Source: DASZHJ01 sp035280245 (GTDB lineage: Bacteria > Pseudomonadota > Alphaproteobacteria > ATCC43930 > CGMCC-115725). From it: DNA of 64,000 nucleotides. Under the pieces are notes generated by a model. That model was given only the letters and a program-made list of their open reading frames with translations. It was not told where the DNA came from and made no database searches. Position numbers and translations under genes: made by a program. The stretch covers positions 62,001 to 126,000 of the forward strand of contig DATEGF010000366.1 of NCBI GenBank assembly GCA_035280245.1. The letters are read 5' to 3'. Of this stretch, positions 18,008 to 26,454 are shown in pieces. Each line of letters begins with the position of its first letter. Position 1 is the stretch's first letter.

Positions 18008-18954
18008 GTGTGATTGCAGGCGCGCACGGCCATCGCGAAGCGCTGCTGGGCCACGATCCCATGTGGGTCCAGGGCGCGGAGCGGCCGCTGGTGTCGTTCG
18101 AGTTCTTCCCGCCCAAGACCCCGGAGATGGAGGCGAAGCTCTGGCAGGCGGTGAAGCGGCTGGAGCCGCTGGCGCCGCGCTTCGTGTCGGTGACCTACGG
18201 TGCCGGCGGCTCGACCCGCGAGCGCACCCACGCGACCGTCGTGCGCATTCGCCGCGAGACGCCGTTGGAGCCGGCGGCGCATCTGACCTGCGTCGGCGCC
18301 ACGCGCGAGGAGATCGACGCGGTCGCCGGGCACTACTGGGAAGCCGGTATTCGCCACGTGGTGGCGCTCCGCGGCGATCCGCCGGTCGGCCACGGCCGCT
18401 ACGCCGCGCATCCCGGCGGCTATGCCTACGCCGCGGACCTGGTGGCGGGCCTGAAGCGCGTCGCGAATTTCGAGATTTCGGTCGCGGCGTTCCCGGAGAT
18501 GCACCCGGAGGCGCTCGGCGCCGATGCCGATCTCGACAACCTCAAGCGCAAGATCGACGCCGGCGCCACCCGCGCTATCACGCAGTTCTTCTTCGACACC
18601 GAGGTCTATCTGCGTTTTGTCGAGCGCGCGCGTGCATGCGGCATCACGGTGCCGATCGTGCCGGGGATATTGCCGGTCAGCAACGTCGCGCAGACGCGGA
18701 AATTCGCGGCGCAATGCGGCGCGACGCTGCCGGCCTGGATGGTCGGACTCTTCGAGGGACTCGACGACGACCCCGAGACGCGGCGGCTGGTGGCGGCCTC
18801 GATTGCGATCGAGCAGTGCCGACTGCTGCAGGCCGAGGGCGTGCGCGAGTTTCATTTCTATACGCTGAACCGGGCCGACCTCGCGGTGGCGATCTGCCAC
18901 ATGCTGGGCGTGCGGGCGCCGGTGCCGGCGGCCGTTGTCGCAAACGTGGAATAG
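18004..18954 (+). CDS. metF: 5,10-methylenetetrahydrofolate reductase MetF
   Basis: A 316 aa flavoprotein (TIM barrel) that reduces methylene-THF to methyl-THF, the methyl donor for MetH. It opens with VSFEFFPPKTPEME, the conserved catalytic Glu region, and continues with VSVTYGAGGSTRERT, HLTCVGATREEI, VALRGDPP, QFFFDTEVYLRF and VPGILPV. It ends in EFHFYTLNRADL. The length is normal. The ATG at 18004 overlaps the sahR stop (ATGA), so translation is probably coupled; metH begins 10 bp after its stop. Control by SahR is expected. Confidence 0.95.
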   Translation: MSVIAGAHGHREALLGHDPMWVQGAERPLVSFEFFPPKTPEMEAKLWQAVKRLEPLAPRFVSVTYGAGGSTRERTHATVVRIRRETPLEPAAHLTCVGATREEIDAVAGHYWEAGIRHVVALRGDPPVGHGRYAAHPGGYAYAADLVAGLKRVANFEISVAAFPEMHPEALGADADLDNLKRKIDAGATRAITQFFFDTEVYLRFVERARACGITVPIVPGILPVSNVAQTRKFAAQCGATLPAWMVGLFEGLDDDPETRRLVAASIAIEQCRLLQAEGVREFHFYTLNRADLAVAICHMLGVRAPVPAAVVANVE

Positions 18955-18964
18955 GGTAGGTCGC

Positions 18965-21900
18965 GTGACTCATCTTCTCGACTATCTCAGGGATCGCGTC
19001 CTTCTGTGCGACGGCGCCATGGGCACGGAAATCCAGGCGCGCCAGCTCCACGTCGAGCGCGATTTCTGGGGCCATGAGAATTGCTCGGAGATCCTGAACG
19101 AGAGCCGGCCGGACCTGGTGCGCGAGATCTACCGCGGCTATTACCGCGCCGGCTCCGACGCGATCCAGACCAACACTTTTGGCGGCTCGCCGGTGACCTT
19201 GGGCGAGTTCGGCCTGCAGGATCGCGCCTTCGACCTGAACAAACGCGCGGTCGAGCTCGCGCGCGAGGTCCGCGAGGAGTTCACGGGCGACGGCCGCACG
19301 CGCTTCATCATCGGCTCGGTCGGGCCGGGGACGCGGCTTCCGACCCTCGGCCATATCGACTACCAGACCCTGGAGGACGCGCTCGCGATCCAGGCCGCGG
19401 GCCTCATTGCCGGGGGCGTCGAGGCGATCCTGATCGAGACCTGCCAGGACACGCTGCAGCTCAAGGCCGCCGTCAACGGCGCCAAGCGCGCCCGCGCCGA
19501 GGCCAAGACCGAGACGCCGATCCTGGTCCAGGTGACGGTGGAGACCACCGGCACGCTGCTGGTCGGCGCCGACATCGGCGCCGCGGCCACCACCGTCGAT
19601 GCACTCTCGGTGCCGCTGGTCGGCATCAATTGCGCGACCGGGCCCCAGGAGATGGCGGAGCACGTGAAGTGGCTCGGCGAGAGCTGGCCCGGACTGGTCT
19701 CGGTGCAGCCGAATGCAGGGCTGCCGGAGCTCGTCGACGGCAAGGCGCACTATCCGCTGTCTCCTCAGGAGCTGGCGCAGTGGCAGGAGCGCTTCATCCT
19801 GGAGGACGGCGTCAATCTGATCGGCGGCTGCTGCGGGACGACGCCCGCGCATATCGCGGCACTCGACCAGGTGCTGAAGCGGTTGGGTGTCGCGGGCCGG
19901 CGCCCGGCGCCGGTCGAGCGGAAGCGGTATTGGGTGCCGTCGCTCGCCTCGCTCTATCAGCCGGTGGCACTCCGCCAGGAGAACGCCTACCTCTCGATTG
20001 GCGAGCGCTGCAACGCCAACGGCTCCAAGCAATTCCGCGAGCGGCAGGAGAAAGGCGACTGGGACGGCTGCGTCGAGATGGCGCGCGAGCAGGTGAAGGA
20101 GGGCTCCAACGCCCTCGACCTCTGCACCGCCTTCGTGGGCCGCGACGAAATCGCCGACATGACCGAGGCGGTGAAGCGCATGCGCGGCAGCGTGACGGCG
20201 CCGCTGGTGCTCGATTCGACCGAGCTCGGCGTGCTCGAGGCCGCGCTCAAGCTCTACGGCGGCAAGGCCGTGATCAACTCGATCAATTTCGAGGATGGCG
20301 AGGCGCCCGCGGAGAAGCGCATGACGCTCGCGCGCCGCTTCGGCGCCGCGGTGATCGCGCTCACCATCGACGAGCCGGGCATGGCGAAGGACGCCGACCG
20401 CAAGGTCGAGGTCGCCAAGCGCCTGCGCGATTTCGCCTGCGGCCGTTTCGGTCTGCCGGAGTCCGATCTCATCATCGATCCCCTGACCTTCACGATCTGC
20501 ACGGGTAACGACGACGACCGCAAGCTCGGCCTGCATACGCTCGACGCGATCGAGCGGCTCTCTGCGGAGCTGCCGTACTGCCAGCTCGCGCTCGGCCTAT
20601 CCAATATCTCCTTCGGCCTCAATCCGCCGGCGCGCCACGTGCTCAACTCGGTGTTCCTGGATCACGCCCTGAAGCGAGGCCTGACCGCCGCCATCGTGCA
20701 CGTGTCGCGGATCGTACCGTTCCACAAGATCCCTGAGGCGGAGGCGAAGGTCGCGGAGGACCTGATCTTCGACCGCCGCCGACCCGGCTACGATCCGCTC
20801 CAGGCCTATATCGCGCTGTTCGAGAACCGGCAGGCGGCGAAGGCCGCGAAGAAGGAGCGACCCGCGGCCGTGGAGGAGCGCCTCAAGCAGCGCATCATCG
20901 ACGGCGATCGGCTCGGCCTCGACGAGGACCTGGGGCTTGCGCTCCAGAGCCACGCCGCGCTCGACATCATCAACACCTTCCTGCTCGACGGCATGAAGGT
21001 GGTGGGCGAGCTCTTCGGTGCCGGCAAGATGCAGCTCCCGTTCGTGCTGCAATCGGCCGAGACCATGAAGCAGGCGGTGGCCTATCTCGAGCCGCACATG
21101 GAGCGGGTCGAGGGACAGCAGAAGGGCACGGTGGTGCTCGCGACCGTGAAGGGCGACGTCCACGACATCGGCAAGAACCTCGTCGACATCATCCTCACGA
21201 ACAACGGCTACCGCGTGGTGAATCTCGGCATCAAGCAGCCGATCGCCTCGATCCTGGAGGCCGCCGAGCGGCACAAGGCCGACGTCGTGGGTATGTCGGG
21301 CCTCTTGGTGAAATCGACCGTGGTGATGCGCGAGAACCTCGAGGAGATGTCCCGGCGCGGCTTCGCGATGCCGGTGATGCTCGGCGGCGCCGCGCTCACC
21401 CGCCGCTACGTCGAGGAGGATTGCGTCAAGGCCTATGCCTGCGGCCGCGTCGCCTATGCGGGCGACGCCTTCGACGGCCTCAACCTCATGGACAAAGTGA
21501 TGACCGGCGGGTTCGACGCGCACCTCGCGGAACTCAAGGCCAAGGCCGAGAACAAGCCGGTCAACGAGAAGCGCAAACTCGGCCGCGCCGCGGACGCCAA
21601 GGTACTGCGGCCCGTCGATCTCGAGGAGATCCGGCTCCGGCGCGCGGAGCTGACGCACGACCTGCCGGTGCCGACGCCGCCCTTCTGGGGTCCACGGACG
21701 ATCGCGCGCGTGCCGGTGAAGGCGCTGGTGCCGTTCCTAAACGAGCGCATGCTCTATCAATTCCACTGGGGCTACCGAAAGCAGGGCCGCAGCCTCGACG
21801 AGTTCAAGGCCTGGGCGCAGCAGGAGCTCCGGCCGATCCTGCAGCGCATGGTCGATACCGCGATCCAACAGGACATCATGGTGCCGCAGGCGGTCTACGG

Positions 21901-22459
21901 CTACTGGAAGTGCGCCGCGACCGGCAACGACGTCATCCTCCATGCCGAGGACGGCACGACCGAGCTCGCGCGCTTCAGCTTCCCGCGCCAGAACAAGGAC
22001 GGCGGCCTCTGCATCGCCGACTTCTTCCGCGACGTGACGGACGCGCAGCGCGACGTGATCGGCCTGCAGGTCGTCACGGTTGGCAAGCGCGCGACCGAGG
22101 TGGCGCAGGAGTGGTTCCGCGAGGACCGCTACCAGGACTACCTCTACCTGCACGGCCTCTCGGTCGAGATGGCGGAGGCGATGGCGGAATACGTGCACAA
22201 GCGCATCCGCGCCGAGCTGGGATTCGCCGGCGAGGAAGCGCGCGAGCTCGAGGCAATGCTGAGCCAGGGCTATCGCGGCAGCCGCTATTCCTTCGGCTAT
22301 CCCGCTTGCCCCAATCTCGGGGATCAGCGGCCGCTGTTGCGGCTGCTAGGGGCCGACGCGATCGGCGTGAGCCTCACCGAGGAAGACCAGCTCGATCCCG
22401 AGCAATCGACGTCGGCGATCGTGGTGACGCACCCGCAGGCGAAGTACTTCTCGGTCTAG
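18965..22459 (+). CDS. metH: Cobalamin-dependent methionine synthase MetH
   Basis: A full-length 1164 aa enzyme making methionine from homocysteine and methyl-THF through cobalamin. Domains in order: homocysteine/zinc barrel (about 1-325; Cys289-Cys290 in GGCCGTT), pterin barrel (about 350-610), cap and B12 domain (DVHDIGKN with axial His733), and a C-terminal AdoMet reactivation domain (about 890-1164). The GTG at 18965 is chosen: it follows AGGGTAGG and keeps the conserved LLDYLRDRVLLCDGAMGTE start. An upstream TTG at 18935 would overlap metF. Last gene of the SahR operon; no cobalamin riboswitch is evident upstream. Confidence 0.96.
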   Translation: MTHLLDYLRDRVLLCDGAMGTEIQARQLHVERDFWGHENCSEILNESRPDLVREIYRGYYRAGSDAIQTNTFGGSPVTLGEFGLQDRAFDLNKRAVELAREVREEFTGDGRTRFIIGSVGPGTRLPTLGHIDYQTLEDALAIQAAGLIAGGVEAILIETCQDTLQLKAAVNGAKRARAEAKTETPILVQVTVETTGTLLVGADIGAAATTVDALSVPLVGINCATGPQEMAEHVKWLGESWPGLVSVQPNAGLPELVDGKAHYPLSPQELAQWQERFILEDGVNLIGGCCGTTPAHIAALDQVLKRLGVAGRRPAPVERKRYWVPSLASLYQPVALRQENAYLSIGERCNANGSKQFRERQEKGDWDGCVEMAREQVKEGSNALDLCTAFVGRDEIADMTEAVKRMRGSVTAPLVLDSTELGVLEAALKLYGGKAVINSINFEDGEAPAEKRMTLARRFGAAVIALTIDEPGMAKDADRKVEVAKRLRDFACGRFGLPESDLIIDPLTFTICTGNDDDRKLGLHTLDAIERLSAELPYCQLALGLSNISFGLNPPARHVLNSVFLDHALKRGLTAAIVHVSRIVPFHKIPEAEAKVAEDLIFDRRRPGYDPLQAYIALFENRQAAKAAKKERPAAVEERLKQRIIDGDRLGLDEDLGLALQSHAALDIINTFLLDGMKVVGELFGAGKMQLPFVLQSAETMKQAVAYLEPHMERVEGQQKGTVVLATVKGDVHDIGKNLVDIILTNNGYRVVNLGIKQPIASILEAAERHKADVVGMSGLLVKSTVVMRENLEEMSRRGFAMPVMLGGAALTRRYVEEDCVKAYACGRVAYAGDAFDGLNLMDKVMTGGFDAHLAELKAKAENKPVNEKRKLGRAADAKVLRPVDLEEIRLRRAELTHDLPVPTPPFWGPRTIARVPVKALVPFLNERMLYQFHWGYRKQGRSLDEFKAWAQQELRPILQRMVDTAIQQDIMVPQAVYGYWKCAATGNDVILHAEDGTTELARFSFPRQNKDGGLCIADFFRDVTDAQRDVIGLQVVTVGKRATEVAQEWFREDRYQDYLYLHGLSVEMAEAMAEYVHKRIRAELGFAGEEARELEAMLSQGYRGSRYSFGYPACPNLGDQRPLLRLLGADAIGVSLTEEDQLDPEQSTSAIVVTHPQAKYFSV

Positions 22460-22484
22460 GGCACCTCCGACCTGGATCGGCTCA

Positions 22485-22598
22485 GTGCGTCCTTCGACTC
22501 GCGTCCCGACGGGACGCGGCTCAGGATGAGGTCTTTCTTTGGGCCACGATGAGTTCGCCTCATCCTGAGCCGGCGCGAAGCGCCGAGTCGAAGGACGC
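22485..22598. repeat. Dispersed palindromic repeat, copy 2
   Basis: A 114-bp element ending in GTGCGTCCTTCGACTC (22485-22500) and its 14-bp complement (22585-22598). Inside are CTCAGGATGAGG and CCTCATCCTGAG, facing each other, so it looks like two head-to-head units. It begins 26 bp after the metH stop and may end the operon transcript. Confidence 0.8.
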
Positions 22599-23061
22599 AG
22601 AGCGCTCGTGCAATCTAACCTGAGAGCGCGCGGCGCCTCAGTCGGTGCCGAACATGTCCTTGCGGACGTCGCGGAGCGCCTCGGCGCACCGCGGCGAGGC
22701 GCGGCTTCTGATTTGGGCGTCGCGCTTGACGTGACCGCAAATTGCGTGTAACGTGATCGACACAGCAGACCGCATTCTGGAGGCTGATAATAGCGATGTT
22801 TCATAGTGGGTGCTCGCATCTTGCCATTGATCCGTACGTTCAGAGCGTGCGTATTGCGAAACGAAGCCAAACTCGTGTGTGGGATCAACGGCCTGAGCGA
22901 TTTGGCTTTCCGAATGAAAGCCAAATTTGGCGCGGAAACTCCGAAAGATGCCGTGAAATCGCCGATCGGCGCGAGCGAAAGTCATGCGGGTCGAAAAAGA
23001 AAATCTGCAAATCAGAGCCAATTTGTTGAATGGAATCAAAGGATGGAAATTCCGCAAACCC
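22599..23061. other. AT-richer non-coding stretch with a strong hairpin; possible gene remnant
   Basis: No convincing gene is present in this 463-bp stretch. Base composition is clearly less GC-rich than the neighbouring operons. Features seen: an 11-bp perfect stem (ATTTGGCTTTC, 22900-22910, with 22916-22926, loop CGAAT), the palindrome GCCAAATTTGGC at 22920-22931, and recurring AGCCAA words. On the minus strand a frame ending at 22638 gives a gene-like tail (CAEALRDVRKDMFGTD) that might be the end of a decayed gene. Its right end is the target site of the IS1595 element. Confidence 0.4.
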
Positions 23062-23069
23062 AATTCAAA
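23062..23069. repeat. Target-site duplication, left copy
   Basis: AATTCAAA directly abuts the left terminal inverted repeat. The same 8 bp abuts the right repeat at 26455-26462. Eight bp is the normal duplication of the IS1595 family. Confidence 0.9.
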
Positions 23070-23096
23070 GGGAATGTTGGCGATTGCAAACCACGG
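23070..23096. repeat. Left terminal inverted repeat of the IS1595 element
   Basis: A 27-bp repeat beginning GGGAATGTTGGCGATT and ending ACCACGG. It is the exact reverse complement of 26428-26454. Confidence 0.93.
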
Positions 23097-23103
23097 CCTA
23101 GAA

Positions 23104-23829
23104 CTAGAGAACAGCGTTTGGCGGCGGCGGGATATTGGGCCATTGCTCAGAGATGCTTGCACAGGCGGCCTTCATATTGTGGAACCTACTCATGGCATTG
23201 GTCGGCGCCGAATGATGCGCACCCGCGAAAGCGTCCACTACTAGGCAAAGCTGGTGCTCGGGCAATGCCCCGTCTTCCACCCCCACTTCGCCGAGATAGC
23301 CGAATAGGAACGCGGTATGCCACTCAGCCACCTCGACCGAAAGTGCCTGTCCCTTGGTATAGCGCAGCGCGCCAGCGCCTACCCTTACCTTATTGGTCTT
23401 CGTTAGCCGCCGTAAACGGAAGTGGAGTTCAACAGTGACTCTCACGCCATCCACAGAGAGCGCGACCGCCTTTCCGGGCGCCAAAATATCAGCCTCCGGC
23501 AGATGGAGATTGCCGCACGTTTTCGCGAAGCGTTCAATGTAATCGGCGTTATGATCGTTCACGTCATGATCGAAGTCTGAGTCAGCTAGCTTTGACCTGA
23601 TGCTTACCGCCTCAGCCGTGAGCTTTACCGGGTCGGGATTCCCGTCTCGAATCGACTTTGCTACAATCAGTTTAGCATCGTTGTGTTGGACCACGCGGCC
23701 AATGGGCTGGTATTTGCAGTTACGGACGATCGTTCGCCGCTTCCGTTCCGAAGCGGCCATCCAATCGGCGAGGAATCGCGCCGAGATTTGGGGGGTTTTG
23801 ACTAGCCGGTGGGTCTTTGGCTGTTCCAT
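23104..23829 (-). CDS. Transposon passenger protein, unknown function (241 aa)
   Basis: A 241 aa soluble protein with no signal peptide or membrane segment. The ATG at 23829 starts MEQPKTHRL and has AAGG 8 nt upstream. The N-terminal 40 residues are rich in Lys/Arg (MAASERKRRTIVRNCKYQ), which could contact nucleic acid. The remainder has strand-rich, ordinary composition (VALSVDGVRVTVELHFRLRRL). It ends 8 bp inside the left inverted repeat, so it is fully within the transposon. Divergent from the 75-aa gene with only 27 bp between start codons. Family not recognised. Confidence 0.7.
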   Translation of the reverse strand: MEQPKTHRLVKTPQISARFLADWMAASERKRRTIVRNCKYQPIGRVVQHNDAKLIVAKSIRDGNPDPVKLTAEAVSIRSKLADSDFDHDVNDHNADYIERFAKTCGNLHLPEADILAPGKAVALSVDGVRVTVELHFRLRRLTKTNKVRVGAGALRYTKGQALSVEVAEWHTAFLFGYLGEVGVEDGALPEHQLCLVVDAFAGAHHSAPTNAMSRFHNMKAACASISEQWPNIPPPPNAVL

Positions 23830-23856
23830 GTGCGAGCCTTGCGGAAAGGGGGGATT

Positions 23857-24084
23857 ATGACGCAATTCTACTTTAGCGTGAATATCGACAATGACCGAAT
23901 GCTATGCGTTGCTCCCCTGACCGATCGAAAGATCGCCTTATCCGGACAGGAAGTCAGCGACCCCGGCGCATATTTTCTTTTCGAACAACGTGGCTCGGAT
24001 GAATTCGCCAGCATCGAAATTCTCGCCCAACTCATGTCCGAAGAAGCGGCGTTTGCGATGCGAGACATGCTCAAGATGAGCTAG
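23857..24084 (+). CDS. Transposon passenger protein, unknown function (75 aa)
   Basis: A small 75 aa acidic protein (TQFYFSVNIDNDRMLCVAPLTD ... MSEEAAFAMRDMLKMS). AAAGGGGGG, an excellent ribosome site, stands just before the ATG at 23857, which supports this start over the longer frame. No membrane segment. It lies between two minus-strand passengers, divergent from the 241-aa gene. Not recognised; a regulator or partner of its neighbours is possible but unsupported. Confidence 0.6.
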   Translation: MTQFYFSVNIDNDRMLCVAPLTDRKIALSGQEVSDPGAYFLFEQRGSDEFASIEILAQLMSEEAAFAMRDMLKMS

Positions 24085-24150
24085 GCGCGTTTCGTTTCGC
24101 CGCGCGGTCTTTCCGCACTCGACACCCCCTTTCCCTGATTGCCCGCACGA

Positions 24151-25185
24151 CTAAACCGCCTCCGAGGCAGCGGGCGGAGATGGTTCGGTAGGTGGCCGTG
24201 AGGAGCGCGGGGGCATTACAAGGTCTAGCTCTGGCTGGCCGCCAAACCGCTCGGTGATCTTCTTCTCATAGGTCAGCCGGTCCGGAGATGACTCCGCCAT
24301 TTCAAGCACCCGACCTAGTTGGATTCGGAGTGCGCGCGCGCCCAATATGTTCAAAAATTGGAACAGCTTCTTGGCTCTGTCTCCGCCCTGAGCCTTTAGA
24401 GCCTTTAGGAGTGTGAGAATTTTCCCATTGCTCTTTGCCAGGGGAAAATAGATGTGCTTCACCGTGAGGTGCATAAACATCCACGGCTTACCCCGGACTG
24501 GCACCGGGATTTGGTAGAGCCTGTGCCATTCCATATACAGTTCGCTTGGGAACTCTTGCTCGTATTTTCGCGCTTCTTCCTGGACGTACACCTTGAAGGC
24601 AGCGATTACCTCTTCGGTGGTTTGGTTGTAGCCAGCCAGCGCATAGACGAGATCGCGGATACCCTGCTTGGCGGATGCACTGAGGATAATTTCGGCCTGC
24701 TGAGCCATTTTCTGGTATCGCGGGGCAGATAGCTTGCCGTCCGCTCTGGCGGCCAAAATCGACTTGCAGAGATCGATCAGAATGCCCGCGTCATATCCAT
24801 GGGCACGTTCGACAACCGGGCTTTCCGCGGCCGCGGCCCCGGGTTGAAAAATAAGGGGATTTTCGAGTTTTTCCTTCAAGTCGCGGCCGATGTAGTTCTC
24901 CATGGTCTTGCTGTTCACAAAGACCGTGAGCCGCGAGCCGCGCCGACTAAAGCCGATCGCTTGCCCCATGCCGCGCTGGCTTATCACCGGGGTCTTGCCA
25001 GGGTCATCGAGCACGTAACAGTCGATATCCACGCCGAAGTGCTCTTTGAAATTCCCGCGACGGAGAACCGGCGCGCCCCAACGGGCAAGAGCGGCCGTTT
25101 TCGCTATTTCCTGCTTCTTCTCGGCGGGCAACGCCTCGGCCCTTGCTCTGCCTCCGGCTCGTCCGCGCACTGGCCCCTCTGACAT
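24151..25185 (-). CDS. P63C-domain protein, transposon passenger
   Basis: A 344 aa cytoplasmic protein. The N-terminal 30 residues are basic and low-complexity (GRAGGRARAEALPAEKKQEIAKTAALARWG). From about 60 to 300 it matches the P63C domain (PF10546 from memory): RDLKEKLENPLIFQP, GYDAGILIDLCKSILAAR, KQGIRDLVYALAGYN, YEQEFPSELYMEWHRLY, and VKHIYFPLAKSNGKIL. P63C proteins often sit beside transposases; their function is unknown. The ATG at 25185 has GAAAGGAA upstream. Divergent from the transposase, with 86 bp containing an inverted repeat between them. Confidence 0.85.
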   Translation of the reverse strand: MSEGPVRGRAGGRARAEALPAEKKQEIAKTAALARWGAPVLRRGNFKEHFGVDIDCYVLDDPGKTPVISQRGMGQAIGFSRRGSRLTVFVNSKTMENYIGRDLKEKLENPLIFQPGAAAAESPVVERAHGYDAGILIDLCKSILAARADGKLSAPRYQKMAQQAEIILSASAKQGIRDLVYALAGYNQTTEEVIAAFKVYVQEEARKYEQEFPSELYMEWHRLYQIPVPVRGKPWMFMHLTVKHIYFPLAKSNGKILTLLKALKAQGGDRAKKLFQFLNILGARALRIQLGRVLEMAESSPDRLTYEKKITERFGGQPELDLVMPPRSSRPPTEPSPPAASEAV

Positions 25186-25207
25186 GTAAGCATTCCTTTC
25201 TCTGATT

Positions 25208-25248
25208 GTGCTTGCAATATACGAGCGCCGAGCCCAGAATGCAAGCAC
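25208..25248. promoter_or_regulatory. Inverted repeat between P63C and transposase genes
   Basis: GTGCTTGCA (25208-25216) and its perfect complement TGCAAGCAC (25240-25248), 32 bp centre to centre, lie in the 86-bp divergent promoter region. They could be a shared operator coupling transposase to passenger expression, or a hairpin in the transposase leader. Confidence 0.45.
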
Positions 25249-25271
25249 GGTCGTTTGAGGGGATGCCTGCA

Positions 25272-26228
25272 ATGAGCATATTGACCCGCCCGTACTTCCG
25301 CGATGAGCAAGCGGCCCACGCTTTCCTCGAAAGCATCCTTTGGCCGCATGGTCCGGTATGCCCACATTGCGGCGGCATCGGCAAAGCCTATCGGATCGCA
25401 GCAAATCCCGAGCGACGCGTGCGACATGGTTTGTGGAAGTGTGGGCACCGCGAGTGCCGCAAGCAGTTCACGGTCAAGATGGCATCGGTCTTCGAGCATG
25501 CGCGCATTCCACTCCACAAGTGTCTGCAAGCGGCCTATCTGCTGTGCGCGTCGAAGAAGGGCATGTCGAGCAACCAGCTTTCCCGGACGCTAGAGATCAG
25601 TCTGAAGGCCGCGTGGTTCCTCTCGCACCGGCTTCGCGAGGCGATGCGGCAAACGAGCTTCGTCGAGCTGATGGGCGGCGACGGCAAGACAGTCGAGATC
25701 GACGAGCATTGGGTGGGTGGTCGCGAGAAGAACAAGCACGCATGGAAGCGCGTCGGGAAGGAGCACGGGCCATTCGCGACCAAGGAGCCGGTCTTCGCGC
25801 TTGTCGAGCGCGGTGGCGCAGTGCGCTCTTTCCATGTTCCGAACGTGAAGGGCAGCACGCTCCGCGAGATCGTGAACGCTCATCTAGAGGGCAAGACGGT
25901 CGTCTATACAGACGATAACCGGACGACCAAGTATGCGGCCCGCGACTTCGAGAGCGAGAGTGTCAATCACACGGCGGGCGAATACGTCAGGGGCGACGCG
26001 CACACGAACACGATTGAGAGCTACTTCGCGATCATGCGGCGCGGGATCGTGGGTACCTATCACCACGTCAGCCAACAGCACCTCAAGCGGTATCTCGCGG
26101 AGTTTGACTTCCGGTACAGCAACCGCGTGGCGCTTGAGGTTGATGATGTAGAGCGGACGGTCAGGGCGTTGCTCGGCTCGAAGGGCAAGCGGTTGACGTA
26201 TAAACCGGCAGCTAACCTCGCAACCTAA
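25272..26228 (+). CDS. IS1595-family transposase (ISXO2-like)
   Basis: A 318 aa DDE transposase. The N-terminal zinc ribbon has C30, C33 (CPHC), C57 and C62. The catalytic core shows Asp144 (VEIDEHWVGG), Asp214/215 (VYTDDN), and Asn246 with Glu249 (HTNTIES), followed by the family tail GIVGTYHHVSQQHLKRYLAEFDFRYSNR. All residues needed for activity seem present, and the gene is uninterrupted. The ATG at 25272 is used; GAGGGG is 9 nt upstream, and an ATG at 25263 is possible. It is the mover of the 23070-26454 element. Confidence 0.94.
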   Translation: MSILTRPYFRDEQAAHAFLESILWPHGPVCPHCGGIGKAYRIAANPERRVRHGLWKCGHRECRKQFTVKMASVFEHARIPLHKCLQAAYLLCASKKGMSSNQLSRTLEISLKAAWFLSHRLREAMRQTSFVELMGGDGKTVEIDEHWVGGREKNKHAWKRVGKEHGPFATKEPVFALVERGGAVRSFHVPNVKGSTLREIVNAHLEGKTVVYTDDNRTTKYAARDFESESVNHTAGEYVRGDAHTNTIESYFAIMRRGIVGTYHHVSQQHLKRYLAEFDFRYSNRVALEVDDVERTVRALLGSKGKRLTYKPAANLAT

Positions 26229-26254
26229 GCTCAAGCCGTACTATATTCGGCTCC

Positions 26255-26410
26255 ATGAAGAAGCCGCGTCCGAAGAAGCGCCGAAGCCAGCACGACAAGT
26301 TCGTGGAGGCGGCGCGGCGCGTTGGCGCGGACGAAAGCGAAGAAGCCTTCAAGCGGGCACTCGGCAAAATCGCTCCGAAACGGAATGAATCGAAGAAGAA
26401 CGACCGATGA
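26255..26410 (+). CDS. Small basic protein downstream of the transposase (51 aa)
   Basis: A 51 aa highly charged protein. It starts MKKPRPKKRRSQHDKF and continues VEAARRVGADESEEAFKRALGKIA, ending 17 bp inside the right inverted repeat. It begins 26 bp after the transposase stop, so it is probably co-transcribed. The basic N-terminus and amphipathic helix suggest DNA or protein binding. Similar tiny frames follow IS1595 transposases in other alphaproteobacteria as I recall; function unknown. Confidence 0.6.
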   Translation: MKKPRPKKRRSQHDKFVEAARRVGADESEEAFKRALGKIAPKRNESKKNDR

Positions 26411-26427
26411 TCCGGTCTATATGTTGA

Positions 26428-26454
26428 CCGTGGTTTGCAATCGCCAACATTCCC
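26428..26454. repeat. Right terminal inverted repeat of the IS1595 element
   Basis: A 27-bp repeat, exact reverse complement of 23070-23096, followed directly by the second AATTCAAA. Confidence 0.93.

Larger units (their letters stand above)
23070..26454. mobile_element. IS1595-family transposon with four passenger genes, 3385 bp
   Basis: The element is bounded by perfect 27-bp terminal inverted repeats (23070-23096 and 26428-26454, both starting GGGAATGTTGG from outside) and an 8-bp direct repeat AATTCAAA. It holds an ISXO2-type transposase, a P63C-domain gene, a 241-aa gene, a 75-aa gene and a 51-aa gene. The gene closest to each end stops just inside the repeats (8 bp left, 17 bp right). 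Intact repeats and duplication point to a recent insertion and likely mobility. Passenger genes are known for this family, but what these do is not. Confidence 0.93.

Noticed and set aside
22460..22800. Cobalamin riboswitch or other cis-RNA near metH
   Set aside because: No B12-box-like sequence or multi-stem layout was recognised before sahR, metH or the MetE-like gene; the hairpins seen are the dispersed repeat.
22638..23162. A 174-codon minus-strand frame crossing the left transposon end
   Set aside because: It spans the inverted repeat and target duplication, so it cannot be an ancestral gene, and its translation has no family features. Only the last 20 or so residues look gene-like and are noted as a possible remnant.
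23104..24084. Toxin-antitoxin pair formed by the 241-aa and 75-aa genes
   Set aside because: They are divergent rather than tandem, and neither shows a known toxin or antitoxin motif.
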